Positions 1 to 7,893 of a stretch of DNA of 64,000 nucleotides are shown here, piece after piece. A model generated the notes under the pieces. It was not told the origin of the DNA. It ran no database searches and was given only the letters and a program-made list of their open reading frames with translations. Position 1 is the first letter of the stretch; every line of letters begins with the position of its first letter. The translations under genes were made by a program, and so were the position numbers. Origin of the DNA: Jeotgalibacillus terrae (GTDB taxonomy: Bacteria; Bacillota; Bacilli; Bacillales; Jeotgalibacillaceae); NCBI RefSeq assembly GCF_016908195.1, contig NZ_JAFBDK010000002.1, positions 186,001 through 250,000 on the forward strand. The letters run 5' to 3'.

Positions 1-51
1 GCCTTCCTGAAGCGTGTAAAACGGCTTCATCATTTTAACGGTCAGCAGCAT
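1..51 (-). CDS. N-terminal fragment of an unidentified protein
   Basis: An ATG at 49-51 on the minus strand follows a strong AGGAGGGAG ribosome binding site five bases away. The frame stays open to the window edge and gives 17 residues (MLLTVKMMKPFYTLQEG). This is too little to name the protein. The good ribosome binding site is the main reason to call it a gene. It runs leftwards out of the window, away from serA. Confidence 0.5.
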   Translation of the reverse strand, partial: MLLTVKMMKPFYTLQEG

Positions 52-478
52 TGTTCTCCCTCCTGTCTTTAGTTGTAGTCGATCCCCGCAGATCCTTTAC
101 ACGGATCTGCCCGTTATTCGAAATAAGAGTTTCCCTTCTTGAGACAGTGTGATGAGATTCACTGGTTAAGTCATTTAAGTTGAATATTATTTAAATATTC
201 AGTACTTTAACATAATTATCGTATATTTTATGCAAAATGAAAAGGATAAATGTTTGAATATTTTGTGGATAGCATATTGAATGCTGGTTATTAAGGGAAT
301 TTTTCTGATAAATCAAGGAATTTAAGGTGGTTGTTATTTACTTTTTGGGAGATAACAGTAGAATGTTCTGATTAGTTTGGAAAATTTGATTTCAAATTTT
401 TGGTTATATTTTATCGTGATGAAGTGTCTTTGTGAGATGGCAGGGAATTTTGCAGTTGTTTGTGCTTAGAGTGAAAAA
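52..478. other. AT-rich intergenic region with one inverted repeat
   Basis: No gene is seen between the leftward partial gene and the serA terminator. An 8-base inverted repeat, GCAGATCC at 88-95 with GGATCTGC at 103-110, lies in the probable leader of the partial gene and could be a hairpin or an operator. The remainder is AT-rich and shows no recognisable motif. Confidence 0.4.
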
Positions 479-509
479 GCGAAGACCCGGGACAGTCCCG
501 GGTCTTCGC
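479..509 (-). terminator. Intrinsic terminator of serA
   Basis: A near-perfect 15-bp palindrome starting GCGAAGACCCGGG is followed on the minus strand by a run of T (complement of AAAAA at 474-478). It begins five bases after the serA stop codon. The same arms recur at 18341-18371 and, as half copies, at 32216-32232 and 49531-49547. Confidence 0.85.
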
Positions 510-513
510 TCTT

Positions 514-1698
514 TTAGTGCCAGCCGTTTGCGATGTGTCGCGCGCGGATGACGCCTTCTATTTTTTGGAGTCTATTCATGATATCTGTTGCTTCTTCGTT
601 GTTAAGTTTGTTGTCGATATCGATTAGCGTATAGGCAAATTCTCCGCGGCTACGGTTCAGCATGTCTGCAATGTTGAAGTTACGTTCTGCGAGCAGCTGT
701 GAGAATTGGCCGAGCATATTCGGGATGTTGCGGTGCATGATTGTCAGGCGCCCCGGTGATGTAAGCGGGAGGCTGACGTTTGGCAGATTGACTGCATTTT
801 TGATATTACCTGTTTCAAGGTAATTCTTCAGCTGCCTGGCAGCCATGATCGCACAATTTTCCTCAGATTCAGTTGTTGAGGCACCAAGGTGCGGTGTAGC
901 CACTACATTGTCCATGCCAAAAATATCATCGCTCGGGAAGTCTGTAATATATTTGCCGACCGTTCCGTCCTGAAGCGCAGCTTTCAACGCTGCATGATCA
1001 ACAAGTTCTCCGCGGGCAAAGTTGATAAAATGAATGCCTTTTTTCATGGCTTTGAATGCTTTTTCATCAATAATGCCGGTTGTTTTCGGGCTTAAAGGCA
1101 CATGAATGGTTATGAAATCACACTGGGACAGGAGTTCTTCAAGCTGATGAACGCGCTTAACACTTCTTGAAATGGTCCATGCTACGTCTACTGACACAAA
1201 TGGATCGTAGGCCATCACTTCCATGTCGAGTGCGAGTGCATCATTGGCTACAACGGATCCGATATTACCGAGCCCGATGACACCGAGCTTTTTACCGGCT
1301 ACTTCATGACCGATAAACGCTTTTTTGTTTGCTTCCACTTTTTCAGAGATGTCCGTTTCCCCTTTTAGCGAGTGGGTCCACTGAACGGCACGGAACAGGT
1401 TGCGGGAGCTTGCGATCAGGCATGAGATCACGAGTTCTTTTACAGCATTGGCGTTCGCACCAGGGGTGTTGAACACGACAACGCCCTGTTCAGAGCACTG
1501 GTCGATCGGGATATTGTTCGTTCCGGCCCCTGCACGCGCAATCGCCTGAACGGTTTCAGGAATCGGCTGCCCGTGCAGCTTGTGGCTTCTCAGTAAAAGA
1601 GCATCCGGGTCATTGCCCGCATTGATCTCGTATTGTTCATCTAAAAGTTTCAGTCCTGCATCAGCGATTTTGTTATAGGTTTGAATCTGATAAGTCAA
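514..1698 (-). CDS. serA: D-3-phosphoglycerate dehydrogenase
   Basis: Oxidises 3-phosphoglycerate to 3-phosphohydroxypyruvate with NAD, the first step of serine synthesis. The TTG at 1696-1698 is chosen as start because AGGAGG lies nine bases upstream and the protein then opens MTYQIQTYNK; a longer open frame upstream reads into a dispersed repeat. The 394-residue product has the substrate motif RAGAGTNN near residue 55, the nucleotide-binding GLGNIGS near 142, catalytic Arg in NFARGELVD near 229, catalytic His in TPHLGAS near 270, and a C-terminal ACT-type regulatory domain from about 320. This is the short form usual in Bacillales. serC lies upstream on the same strand, but about 700 bases with three dispersed repeats separate them. 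Confidence 0.93.
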   Translation of the reverse strand: MTYQIQTYNKIADAGLKLLDEQYEINAGNDPDALLLRSHKLHGQPIPETVQAIARAGAGTNNIPIDQCSEQGVVVFNTPGANANAVKELVISCLIASSRNLFRAVQWTHSLKGETDISEKVEANKKAFIGHEVAGKKLGVIGLGNIGSVVANDALALDMEVMAYDPFVSVDVAWTISRSVKRVHQLEELLSQCDFITIHVPLSPKTTGIIDEKAFKAMKKGIHFINFARGELVDHAALKAALQDGTVGKYITDFPSDDIFGMDNVVATPHLGASTTESEENCAIMAARQLKNYLETGNIKNAVNLPNVSLPLTSPGRLTIMHRNIPNMLGQFSQLLAERNFNIADMLNRSRGEFAYTLIDIDNKLNNEEATDIMNRLQKIEGVIRARHIANGWH

Positions 1699-1753
1699 CG
1701 TAGAGAACCTCCTGATATATACATAAAGTGATGGTGCAATGACGTCAGTAATC

Positions 1754-1886
1754 TGCGTTTCAGGTGGCGCTTTCCAAGTGGATGGACCGACTTGTGGTCC
1801 CGATGAGCCTCCTCGAGCTTCGCTCCGCGGGGTCTCATCTGTCCATTTTATCCCGCTGGAGTCGCCACCTTCCACTTCGATCACTG
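1754..1886 (+). repeat. Dispersed fold-back repeat, copy A
   Basis: Contains the family signatures GAGCCTCCTC, GGGGTCTCA and GCTGGAGTCGCC in plus orientation, with arms GGTGGCG and CGCCACC that can pair. It is a diverged copy directly upstream of serA. Open frames across it are artefacts. Confidence 0.8.
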
Positions 1887-1934
1887 ACAGATGGATGAAA
1901 TTACATCATTTTCTTTTTTATGAAGCTCTGTCAA

Positions 1935-2105
1935 AGTTGGCTGTTGATTTCCGCTCCAGGGGGAACGCTTTCCGCAGGGCGTGCGGTGAGCCTCCTCATC
2001 GCTCCGCGCCTGCGGGGTCTCACCTGTCACGCTTCTCCTGCTGGAGTCGTCCCCCTTCCGCTGCAATCACCAGCTGTGCTAAAACAACATTGGGCTTTAA
2101 CACAG
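1935..2105 (+). repeat. Dispersed fold-back repeat, copy B (long form)
   Basis: Full copy in plus orientation. Outer arms are GCTGTTGATTTCCGCT and AGCGGAAG with AATCACCAGC; inner arms are GGTGAG and CTCACC. Its 3' half and right flank through about 2102 match copy I (57.9-58.1 kb) almost base for base, so the two are recent relatives. Confidence 0.9.
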
Positions 2106-2259
2106 CCTTTTACAAAGAAAAATATAATAACTATATGGGCTTTTTTATCAATAATTTTTATACTAAACCAGACAGTCTATAAGGTTAGAAGACCAAGTAT
2201 ATTGACCATCCCTGCTAACTCACTTCAAAAACAGACAGAGTAGAGTTCCAAGAAACAAA

Positions 2260-2382
2260 GTTGATCGCAGTGGAAAGCGGGGACTCCGGGACGATTAGCG
2301 GGACAGCTGAGACCCCGCAGCCGAAGGCGAGGAGGCTCAGCGACCGCCGTCCGGAAAGCCTCCGCTTGAAACGGAGATCAAC
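2260..2382 (-). repeat. Dispersed fold-back repeat, copy C (inverted)
   Basis: The same family read on the minus strand: GTTGATCTCCG at the right end, GAGCCTCC and GGGGTCTCAGC inside, and GCGATCAAC at the left end. It is the only full copy in this orientation in the window. It lies just after the serC stop codon. Confidence 0.85.
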
Positions 2383-2401
2383 GGTTCGCTTTAACTAACT
2401 T

Positions 2402-3481
2402 TTATTTCATCGTCTCCTCAAATTCCCGCATCGCCTCACACAGCCGCTCCACATGCTCAAGCGGCATCGCATTGTAAATACTTGCGCGCATGCCACCCAC
2501 CGACCGGTGACCTTTTAGTTCCACCAGCTGCTTCGACGCTGCAAAATGTAAAAACGCACGGTCTGTTTCTTCGCTGTCTGTTTTAAAAGGCACATTCATC
2601 AGCGAACGATCTTCCTTTTTAACAGGCGAATGGAAAATGGTCGATTGATCGATTGTTTCATATAATAAGGAAGCTTTTTCGCGGTTGCGCCTTTCAATCT
2701 CTTTGACACCCCCGAGTGAATCAATCCACTCAAGCATAAGACCGATCATATAAATGCCGAATGTCGGCGGTGTATGATAGAGCGAATCTGCTTTCGCATG
2801 CGTTTCGTAATTCAGCATGGTGGGCAGTCCGTCCGGGGCGTGCCCGATCAGGTCGTCCCGTATGATCACGACTGTGACGCCGGACGGTCCGAGATTTTTC
2901 TGTGCGCCTGCGTAGATCATGCCATAATCACTGACGTTAATCTCCTCTGACAGGATGCCGGAGGACCAGTCATTGATGATCGGCGCATCAGTTTTTGGCA
3001 GGTGCGTAAATCGCGTTCCTTCTATTGTATTGTTACCGGTGATGTGGACGTAGGATAAGTTTTTTGACTGTGTAATCTGAGAGAAATCAGGAATTTGTCT
3101 GAACTGATCCTCTTCGGATGTTGCTGCGACAGTGGTTTGTCCGACCTTTTTAGCTTCTTTTAGTGCTTTTTGGGACCATGATCCTGTAATAATGTAGGCC
3201 GCTTCGTGATCTTTTTGTAACAAATTTAATGGAATCATGCTGAATTGTAACGATGCGCCACCCTGTAAAAATAATATTTTATAGTTTTCAGGGATGTTCA
3301 TCAGTTTTCTTAAGCGCTGTTTTGTGTTGGACAAAATTTCCTCAAAGGCTTTTGAACGGTGACTCATTTCAAGTACCGACATACCTGCGTGATTCGTGTC
3401 GACGAGTTCAGATTGCGCTCGCATCAGTACTTCGAGCGGCATGGCTGAAGGCCCCGCCGAAAAGTTGACGACTCGATCCAT
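2402..3481 (-). CDS. serC: Phosphoserine aminotransferase
   Basis: Transfers an amino group from glutamate to 3-phosphohydroxypyruvate to form phosphoserine, using pyridoxal phosphate. The 359-residue protein opens with the family signature NFSAGPSAMP and has the cofactor-binding lysine in GAQKNLGPSG at residue 195. The C-terminal GHRSVGGMRASIYNAMP is typical. The ATG at 3479-3481 has a GAGAGGAG ribosome binding site. A consensus SigA promoter lies about 60 bases upstream. With serA downstream, two of the three serine-pathway enzymes are here; serB is not in the window. Confidence 0.95.
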   Translation of the reverse strand: MDRVVNFSAGPSAMPLEVLMRAQSELVDTNHAGMSVLEMSHRSKAFEEILSNTKQRLRKLMNIPENYKILFLQGGASLQFSMIPLNLLQKDHEAAYIITGSWSQKALKEAKKVGQTTVAATSEEDQFRQIPDFSQITQSKNLSYVHITGNNTIEGTRFTHLPKTDAPIINDWSSGILSEEINVSDYGMIYAGAQKNLGPSGVTVVIIRDDLIGHAPDGLPTMLNYETHAKADSLYHTPPTFGIYMIGLMLEWIDSLGGVKEIERRNREKASLLYETIDQSTIFHSPVKKEDRSLMNVPFKTDSEETDRAFLHFAASKQLVELKGHRSVGGMRASIYNAMPLEHVERLCEAMREFEETMK

Positions 3482-3543
3482 CAGATTTCTACTCCTCTCT
3501 TACACTTTAAATCATTAAAATATCCTTTCCAATAATAGAGTAT

Positions 3544-3572
3544 AGTATAGTCCTCAGGCGTACACATGTCAA
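3544..3572 (-). promoter_or_regulatory. SigA promoter of serC
   Basis: On the minus strand TTGACA (3567-3572), a 17-base spacer and TATACT (3544-3549) make an almost perfect consensus promoter. The predicted start near 3537 leaves a leader of about 55 bases with no obvious riboswitch. Confidence 0.8.
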
Positions 3573-3631
3573 CGCTGTATAGACAAATTTGACCGTAATG
3601 TAATTGTTATCTCTCTCTAACTGTTTTGTTA

Positions 3632-3659
3632 TTGCAGTGAAATGTATGCGTGTTATGCT
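3632..3659 (+). promoter_or_regulatory. Probable SigA promoter of the LysM/3D gene
   Basis: TTGCAG (3632-3637), 16 bases, then TATGCT (3654-3659) preceded by an extended -10 TG. It sits about 30 bases before the start codon and is divergent from the serC promoter. Confidence 0.5.
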
Positions 3660-3692
3660 AGGTCCTGTTAGTGAAAAGGAGGTAATTCAATT

Positions 3693-4466
3693 ATGAAAAA
3701 ACAAATCGTTGCACTAACTGCAATCGCAGCATTATCAACAGGCGCAGCAGCGTCAGCATCAGCAGCAGATTATTCAGTAAAAAAAGGTGACACTCTTTGG
3801 AGCATCTCTCAAAATAATAATGTAACAGTAGAACAAATTCAGGAATGGAACAATCTATCTTCTGATCTTATTTATCCGGCACAAACACTTAAAGTTTCTG
3901 GTGAAGCACAAGCTGCTTCAAACGACACGTATACAGTAGTGAAAGGCGACACACTTTATAAGATCGCCCAGGCACACGGTATTACTGTAGGTGAACTTAT
4001 GAGCTGGAATGGCCTTTCAAGTGACCTGATCTTCCCTGGACAGGAATTCTCAGTAGCTGGACAGGCAGCAGCTCCGGCAGTCGCTCAAGCTGCAGCACCG
4101 GCACAGAACTCAGGTCAAACTCAGTCAACTGAAGGTGTACAAGGAACTGGTGGCGAAGCACCATCATCTGATGCAGTTCAGGAAATGACAGTTACAGCTA
4201 CAGCATATACTGCTTATTGTGCAGGCTGCTCTGGTGTAACAGCAACTGGAATTGACCTCCGTGCAAATCCTAACCAGAAAGTAATCGCAGTAGACCCTAA
4301 CGTCATTCCACTTGGATCACGTGTATGGGTTGAAGGTTACGGAGAAGCAATCGCTGGAGATACTGGCGGCGCAATCAAAGGAAATAAAATCGACCTATTT
4401 ATTCCTTCTCAACAAGACGCTCTTAACTATGGCGTACAAACTGTAGACATCAAAATCCTTGACTAA
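3693..4466 (+). CDS. Secreted LysM and 3D-domain cell wall protein (YocH-like)
   Basis: Predicted secreted peptidoglycan-binding hydrolase. A signal peptide (MKKQIV, a small-residue-rich stretch, cleavage after about residue 25) is followed by two LysM repeats starting at about residues 27 and 79, an Ala/Gln/Ser linker, and a C-terminal 3D domain from about 168. The 3D domain keeps its conserved aspartates in AVDPNVIPLGS, AGDTGG and IDLF. The start follows AAAAGGAGG. This is the arrangement of B. subtilis YocH, an autolysin produced during growth and linked to muropeptide sensing. It stands alone between its own promoter and terminator. Confidence 0.85.
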   Translation: MKKQIVALTAIAALSTGAAASASAADYSVKKGDTLWSISQNNNVTVEQIQEWNNLSSDLIYPAQTLKVSGEAQAASNDTYTVVKGDTLYKIAQAHGITVGELMSWNGLSSDLIFPGQEFSVAGQAAAPAVAQAAAPAQNSGQTQSTEGVQGTGGEAPSSDAVQEMTVTATAYTAYCAGCSGVTATGIDLRANPNQKVIAVDPNVIPLGSRVWVEGYGEAIAGDTGGAIKGNKIDLFIPSQQDALNYGVQTVDIKILD

Positions 4467-4486
4467 TAGGATTTTATAATAGAAGA

Positions 4487-4520
4487 AACCCCGTCGTTCT
4501 GCTGAGCGACGGGGTTTTTG
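4487..4520 (+). terminator. Terminator of the LysM/3D gene
   Basis: A 10-bp stem AACCCCGTCG/CGACGGGGTT followed by TTTTT, about 20 bases after the stop codon. Confidence 0.85.
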
Positions 4521-4541
4521 ATTGGTTTTGAGGTTGGTAAG

Positions 4542-4673
4542 TTATTGGACTGAAAGGTTAATGGTTTTATTGTGAACTCCGGAGTGGTATGGCCAGATCG
4601 TAATTCCTTCAACATACATCTGATTTCCATCAGCACCTGAGTTTTTTCCATCCCCTATCACACGCCAGCCCAT
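4542..4673 (-). pseudogene. Remnant C-terminus of an unidentified protein
   Basis: A 43-codon minus-strand frame begins MGWRVIGDGKNSG, continues through VEGITIWPYHSG and ends NKTINLSVQ. It looks like the end of a folded, probably extracellular domain rather than random translation. It has an in-frame TGA just upstream, no ribosome binding site and no convincing start. I read it as the tail of a decayed gene. The parent family is not recognised. Confidence 0.35.
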
Positions 4674-4691
4674 CCACGCTCACAAAGCAGG

Positions 4692-4883
4692 CTAATTAAT
4701 AAACGCATCAAGCATATAGAAAAAGCCGGCGATCAACATTAATATCCCTACGCCGCGATAAAAAATCACAGACAGCTCACTCTGCTCAGCGTTTACCAGC
4801 CATCCGATTCCGATAAACCAGGGGATCACCGGTTTCCATGTAATAATCAGACCAAAAAATAATAGAAAAAATCCTGATAGCAT
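4692..4883 (-). CDS. Small two-helix membrane protein (DUF6199-like)
   Basis: A 63-residue protein starting MLSGFFLLFFGL at the ATG 4881-4883, with AAGGAGAC eight bases upstream. A longer frame upstream lacks a ribosome binding site. There are two predicted membrane segments, about residues 1-22 and 40-60, with a PVIPWFIGIGW turn between them. The pattern resembles small Bacillales proteins labelled DUF6199. Function unknown. Confidence 0.6.
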   Translation of the reverse strand: MLSGFFLLFFGLIITWKPVIPWFIGIGWLVNAEQSELSVIFYRGVGILMLIAGFFYMLDAFIN

Positions 4884-4959
4884 GTTTGTCTCCTTTTCAC
4901 ACATTATCAATTTGGTAGTACAGTGTTCATCATCCATCAGTGGAAAATTTCACAAAAAA

Positions 4960-4991
4960 AGCTGAACAGGCTTGTTGAAGCCTGTTCAGCT
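4960..4991 (-). terminator. Terminator of the SLH gene at 5.0-6.3 kb
   Basis: A 12-bp stem AGCTGAACAGGC/GCCTGTTCAGCT with an A run at 4954-4960 that reads as a T run on the minus strand. It begins about 24 bases past the stop codon. Confidence 0.85.
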
Positions 4992-5014
4992 CTAACACTA
5001 CAATTCCACTCAGC

Positions 5015-6265
5015 TTAGAATAATACAAGCCCTGTTTCTTTATCAATTTTGATTTCGTATTCACCACGGCTTGAATATGCCTTAAACACATACATGCTAT
5101 CTTCTTCACTGACTAATTCGTATTTGTAGATAGTAGTAGAACCATCATTTGCGCGAGTTTCACCTTCCATATAATTAGCTGCTTCCTCAGCAGTCAGGTT
5201 CAGTATCGGCATATCTTCTTTATTTTCAAAATATGTTCTATTGTAATCATTTACTTTCCAAGTGCCGTCATCATTTTTAATTTCAATATGATACTCAGTG
5301 ACTGGAACTAATCCGGTTTGTGTATACATCACTTTCAGTTCAATTGTATCTTCATTGTTTTGAATCATATCAAAGCCAAGCTTACTAGTGAAAGCGCCTG
5401 TGTAGTACAATCCATCACATGCACGGCACTGATCTTCATAGTTTTCAATTACAGTAGGTTCATATCCAACCGTTACTGATTCAAGCATTTCATCACGGAA
5501 GTTTTCATATGGGAATACTGGTTCGTTAGCATCTGTTTTGATCACATTACTATAAAATGTATCTTTCATTTTATTAAATGTACCTCTTGCCTGCACCCAT
5601 GCCATGTCATCATTCAGCTCTTTCGATTGATAGATGCGGTCGATGAATGCAGCGAGCTGGTAGCGCGTTACGTCATTATAAGATGAGAATGTATCTGGTG
5701 ATGTACCTGTCGTGATACCCGCATCAACCAGCGCTTTTACATAAGGGGCTTCCCAGCTGTCACTGCTGATATCGTTAAATCCTGTATCCGTATCATTTTC
5801 ATCAAATGGCAGATCGAATCCTTCCACCAGCATTTTAGCGATCTGGGCTCTGTTCAGGCGGTCTTCAGGATTGAAGTTGCCCTCTGCGTCCCCTGTTACA
5901 ACCCCGTCATTTTCAAGCAGCGTTACATAATCATGTGCCCAGTGCCACTCATCAACATCCGGAAAGTCACTCACGTTTTGTGTAGCCTGGATGTTCCCTA
6001 CACCATTTGAAATCATTTTTGCAGCCTGTGCACGTGTGATTTCCTGGAACGGTCTCATCTCATAGCTGACGCTGCCATCAGCGTTTGCCTGATCATAGCC
6101 AGTCATGACTCTTTTGAAAAATACACTTTCGATCGGGCCGTAAGCGTCACTCTCAACGCTCACATCTGTAAATAATTCTTCAGCCTGTGCCCCTGCTGCA
6201 AATCCTAATGATAATACGCCCGCTCCAACAGTTGTAAGCAAGCCTTTTGCTAAACGTTTTTTCAT
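5015..6265 (-). CDS. SLH-domain surface protein, paralogue 1
   Basis: Predicted S-layer-homology protein anchored to secondary cell wall polymer. The product is 416 residues from the ATG at 6263-6265, which has GGAGG eight bases away; an adjacent ATG at 6266-6268 is the alternative. A signal peptide (MKKRLAKGLL, AQAEE cleavage region) precedes three SLH repeats over about residues 30-215. Their TRAE-type motifs read ITRAQ, LNRAQ and VTRYQ. The C-terminal half of about 200 residues has a CxxC pair (CRAC) and ends in a PepSY-like strand pattern, IKIDKETGLVLF. It follows paralogue 2 by 18 bases, so they are probably one transcript. Confidence 0.8.
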   Translation of the reverse strand: MKKRLAKGLLTTVGAGVLSLGFAAGAQAEELFTDVSVESDAYGPIESVFFKRVMTGYDQANADGSVSYEMRPFQEITRAQAAKMISNGVGNIQATQNVSDFPDVDEWHWAHDYVTLLENDGVVTGDAEGNFNPEDRLNRAQIAKMLVEGFDLPFDENDTDTGFNDISSDSWEAPYVKALVDAGITTGTSPDTFSSYNDVTRYQLAAFIDRIYQSKELNDDMAWVQARGTFNKMKDTFYSNVIKTDANEPVFPYENFRDEMLESVTVGYEPTVIENYEDQCRACDGLYYTGAFTSKLGFDMIQNNEDTIELKVMYTQTGLVPVTEYHIEIKNDDGTWKVNDYNRTYFENKEDMPILNLTAEEAANYMEGETRANDGSTTIYKYELVSEEDSMYVFKAYSSRGEYEIKIDKETGLVLF

Positions 6266-6283
6266 CATGATATCCTCCACATT

Positions 6284-7519
6284 TTAAGGTTCAATTGTAA
6301 TTGCACCTGTATTTTTATTGACAACAAAGATGGTTTCAAGTCCATTTTTCTCATGATAAAATCGGTACGCATCAGGTCTTTCATCAAGATAGGTGATGCG
6401 ATCATAGGCTCCGCCTTCATACAGGTACTGTACAAAGTTGGCGGCCTGTTCAAAATCAACCGGTGCCGGCGGTGTATCTTCACCATCCGGTATGTATCCA
6501 TTCACCTGCCACTGCTCCCCGTTACGGAGCAGATCAACTTCCATCAGATATGGCGAGTCAAATTGTGCGACTGTAAATGAAATTGCATCTTCATTTTTCA
6601 CATCAAAATCTATATATTTTTCAGGGAAAAACGGTGCGTGGAAAAGTGTCGCTCCACAATTCACACAAACATTTTCATATCTTTCAATCAGCGTTGGTTC
6701 ATAGTCATCTGTTACAAAAGGTGTGACTGACTCACTGAATGTATCGTATCCAGGTAAGTCCTCAGTAGAATCTGCGTTCTTTCTCTGATAAGAAAGCTGA
6801 TCATTCAGCTTCACCAGCGTCTCTCTGGCAATCATCAGCGTCTGCCGGTCATTCATCTCATCAACGGTCAACTGGTCCAGCGCGCGGTCAAGGAATGCCG
6901 CAAGCTGATAGCGCGTTACTGTGCCGTATGGGTCAAAGCTGTCTTCTGTTCTGCCTGTTGTGATCCCGCTGTCAAGCAGTGCGTTTACATACGGTGCGAA
7001 CCAGCTGTCTTCAGGTACATCTTCAAAAGAAGTTTCGCCGTCATTCAATGGTAAATCAAATGTTTCTGCAATCATTTTTGCAACTTGTGCACGATTCAGC
7101 TGACCTTCAGGATCAAATGACCCGTCTTCTTTACCTGAGATCACGTCTGCTCTTGAAAGCAGCGTGACATATGTATCCGCCCAGTGACTTTCCGGGACGT
7201 CTTCGAATGAATTGGTGTTCTGCGTTGCCGGGAACATGCCCGCTGCATTCACCATCATCTTACTCGCCTGCGCTCTGGTTACGGGCTGGAGCGGCTTCAT
7301 TTCTTTAGGGTCAAGAAAATTTGATCCAGTCTGGTAACCTGACATAACGCCTTTGTAATACATACTCTCAATTGAATCATAGAATTCAGATGATCGATCA
7401 ACATCTGTAAAGGTTTGATAAGTGTTTGATTCGACTGCTGCTTCACCTGGCTGGATGAGACTGAGTGACAGTGCTGCACCCGCAATAAGAGCGGTACTTT
7501 TCTTATAAATGTGAGTCAT
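6284..7519 (-). CDS. SLH-domain surface protein, paralogue 2
   Basis: A 411-residue secreted protein with the same layout as both neighbours: signal peptide ending near GEAAVES, three SLH repeats (motifs VTRAQ, LNRAQ, VTRYQ), then a C-terminal domain with CxxC (CVNC) and a terminal VVNKNTGAITI strand. The ATG at 7519 follows AGGAGGAAGTAA. First gene of a probable two-gene operon with paralogue 1. The SLH part supports cell-wall anchoring. The role of the C-terminal domain is unknown. Confidence 0.8.
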   Translation of the reverse strand: MTHIYKKSTALIAGAALSLSLIQPGEAAVESNTYQTFTDVDRSSEFYDSIESMYYKGVMSGYQTGSNFLDPKEMKPLQPVTRAQASKMMVNAAGMFPATQNTNSFEDVPESHWADTYVTLLSRADVISGKEDGSFDPEGQLNRAQVAKMIAETFDLPLNDGETSFEDVPEDSWFAPYVNALLDSGITTGRTEDSFDPYGTVTRYQLAAFLDRALDQLTVDEMNDRQTLMIARETLVKLNDQLSYQRKNADSTEDLPGYDTFSESVTPFVTDDYEPTLIERYENVCVNCGATLFHAPFFPEKYIDFDVKNEDAISFTVAQFDSPYLMEVDLLRNGEQWQVNGYIPDGEDTPPAPVDFEQAANFVQYLYEGGAYDRITYLDERPDAYRFYHEKNGLETIFVVNKNTGAITIEP

Positions 7520-7893
7520 TTACTTCCTCCTGTTGTCCGGACGTTTTCTAACGCCTCTTTCTTCTGTAATCTAAATGTAACATTTAAGTAATATAAAAGA
7601 AACAATAAATCCATTATAATTCCAAACTGATACATTAGACTCTACCCGAATTGCTGACATGTAAACGTTTGGAAGCAATTTTTGATATTTTTGGGAAATG
7701 ACATTCGGGTCCAAAGTTACATAATGTGCCTTAACACTTGCAGCATACGGGGACCGTGATACTACTTTTAACCCTTTCAATATTACTATCAATCCTCAGC
7801 ATGCTGAACTTACTGAAGATCATACGACGATTAAAGTAATTTTATTTAAAAAGAAAACCGCAGCCATCTTACAGCTGCGGTTTTGCAATCAAA
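7520..7893. other. Intergenic region between SLH paralogues 2 and 3
   Basis: Contains the terminator of paralogue 3 (7854-7884) and, presumably, the promoter of paralogue 2. A short open frame across 7571-7792 has no ribosome binding site and looks random. Confidence 0.5.
7854..7884 (-). terminator. Terminator of SLH paralogue 3
   Basis: An 11-bp stem AAAACCGCAGC/GCTGCGGTTTT with T-rich sequence following on the minus strand. The stem is essentially identical to the terminator at 9519-9546. Confidence 0.85.

Noticed and set aside
1739-2243. Plus-strand frames of 107-147 residues
   Set aside because: They are translations of dispersed repeats A and B; the same spurious peptides recur at other repeat copies such as 57.9-58.1 kb.
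4463-4651. 62-residue minus-strand frame ending at the 4.46-kb stop codon
   Set aside because: It runs across the terminator of the LysM/3D gene. A different frame in the same stretch looks more protein-like and is reported as a remnant.
7571-7792. 73-residue minus-strand frame between SLH genes
   Set aside because: No ribosome binding site and no protein-like pattern; it reads through promoter DNA.
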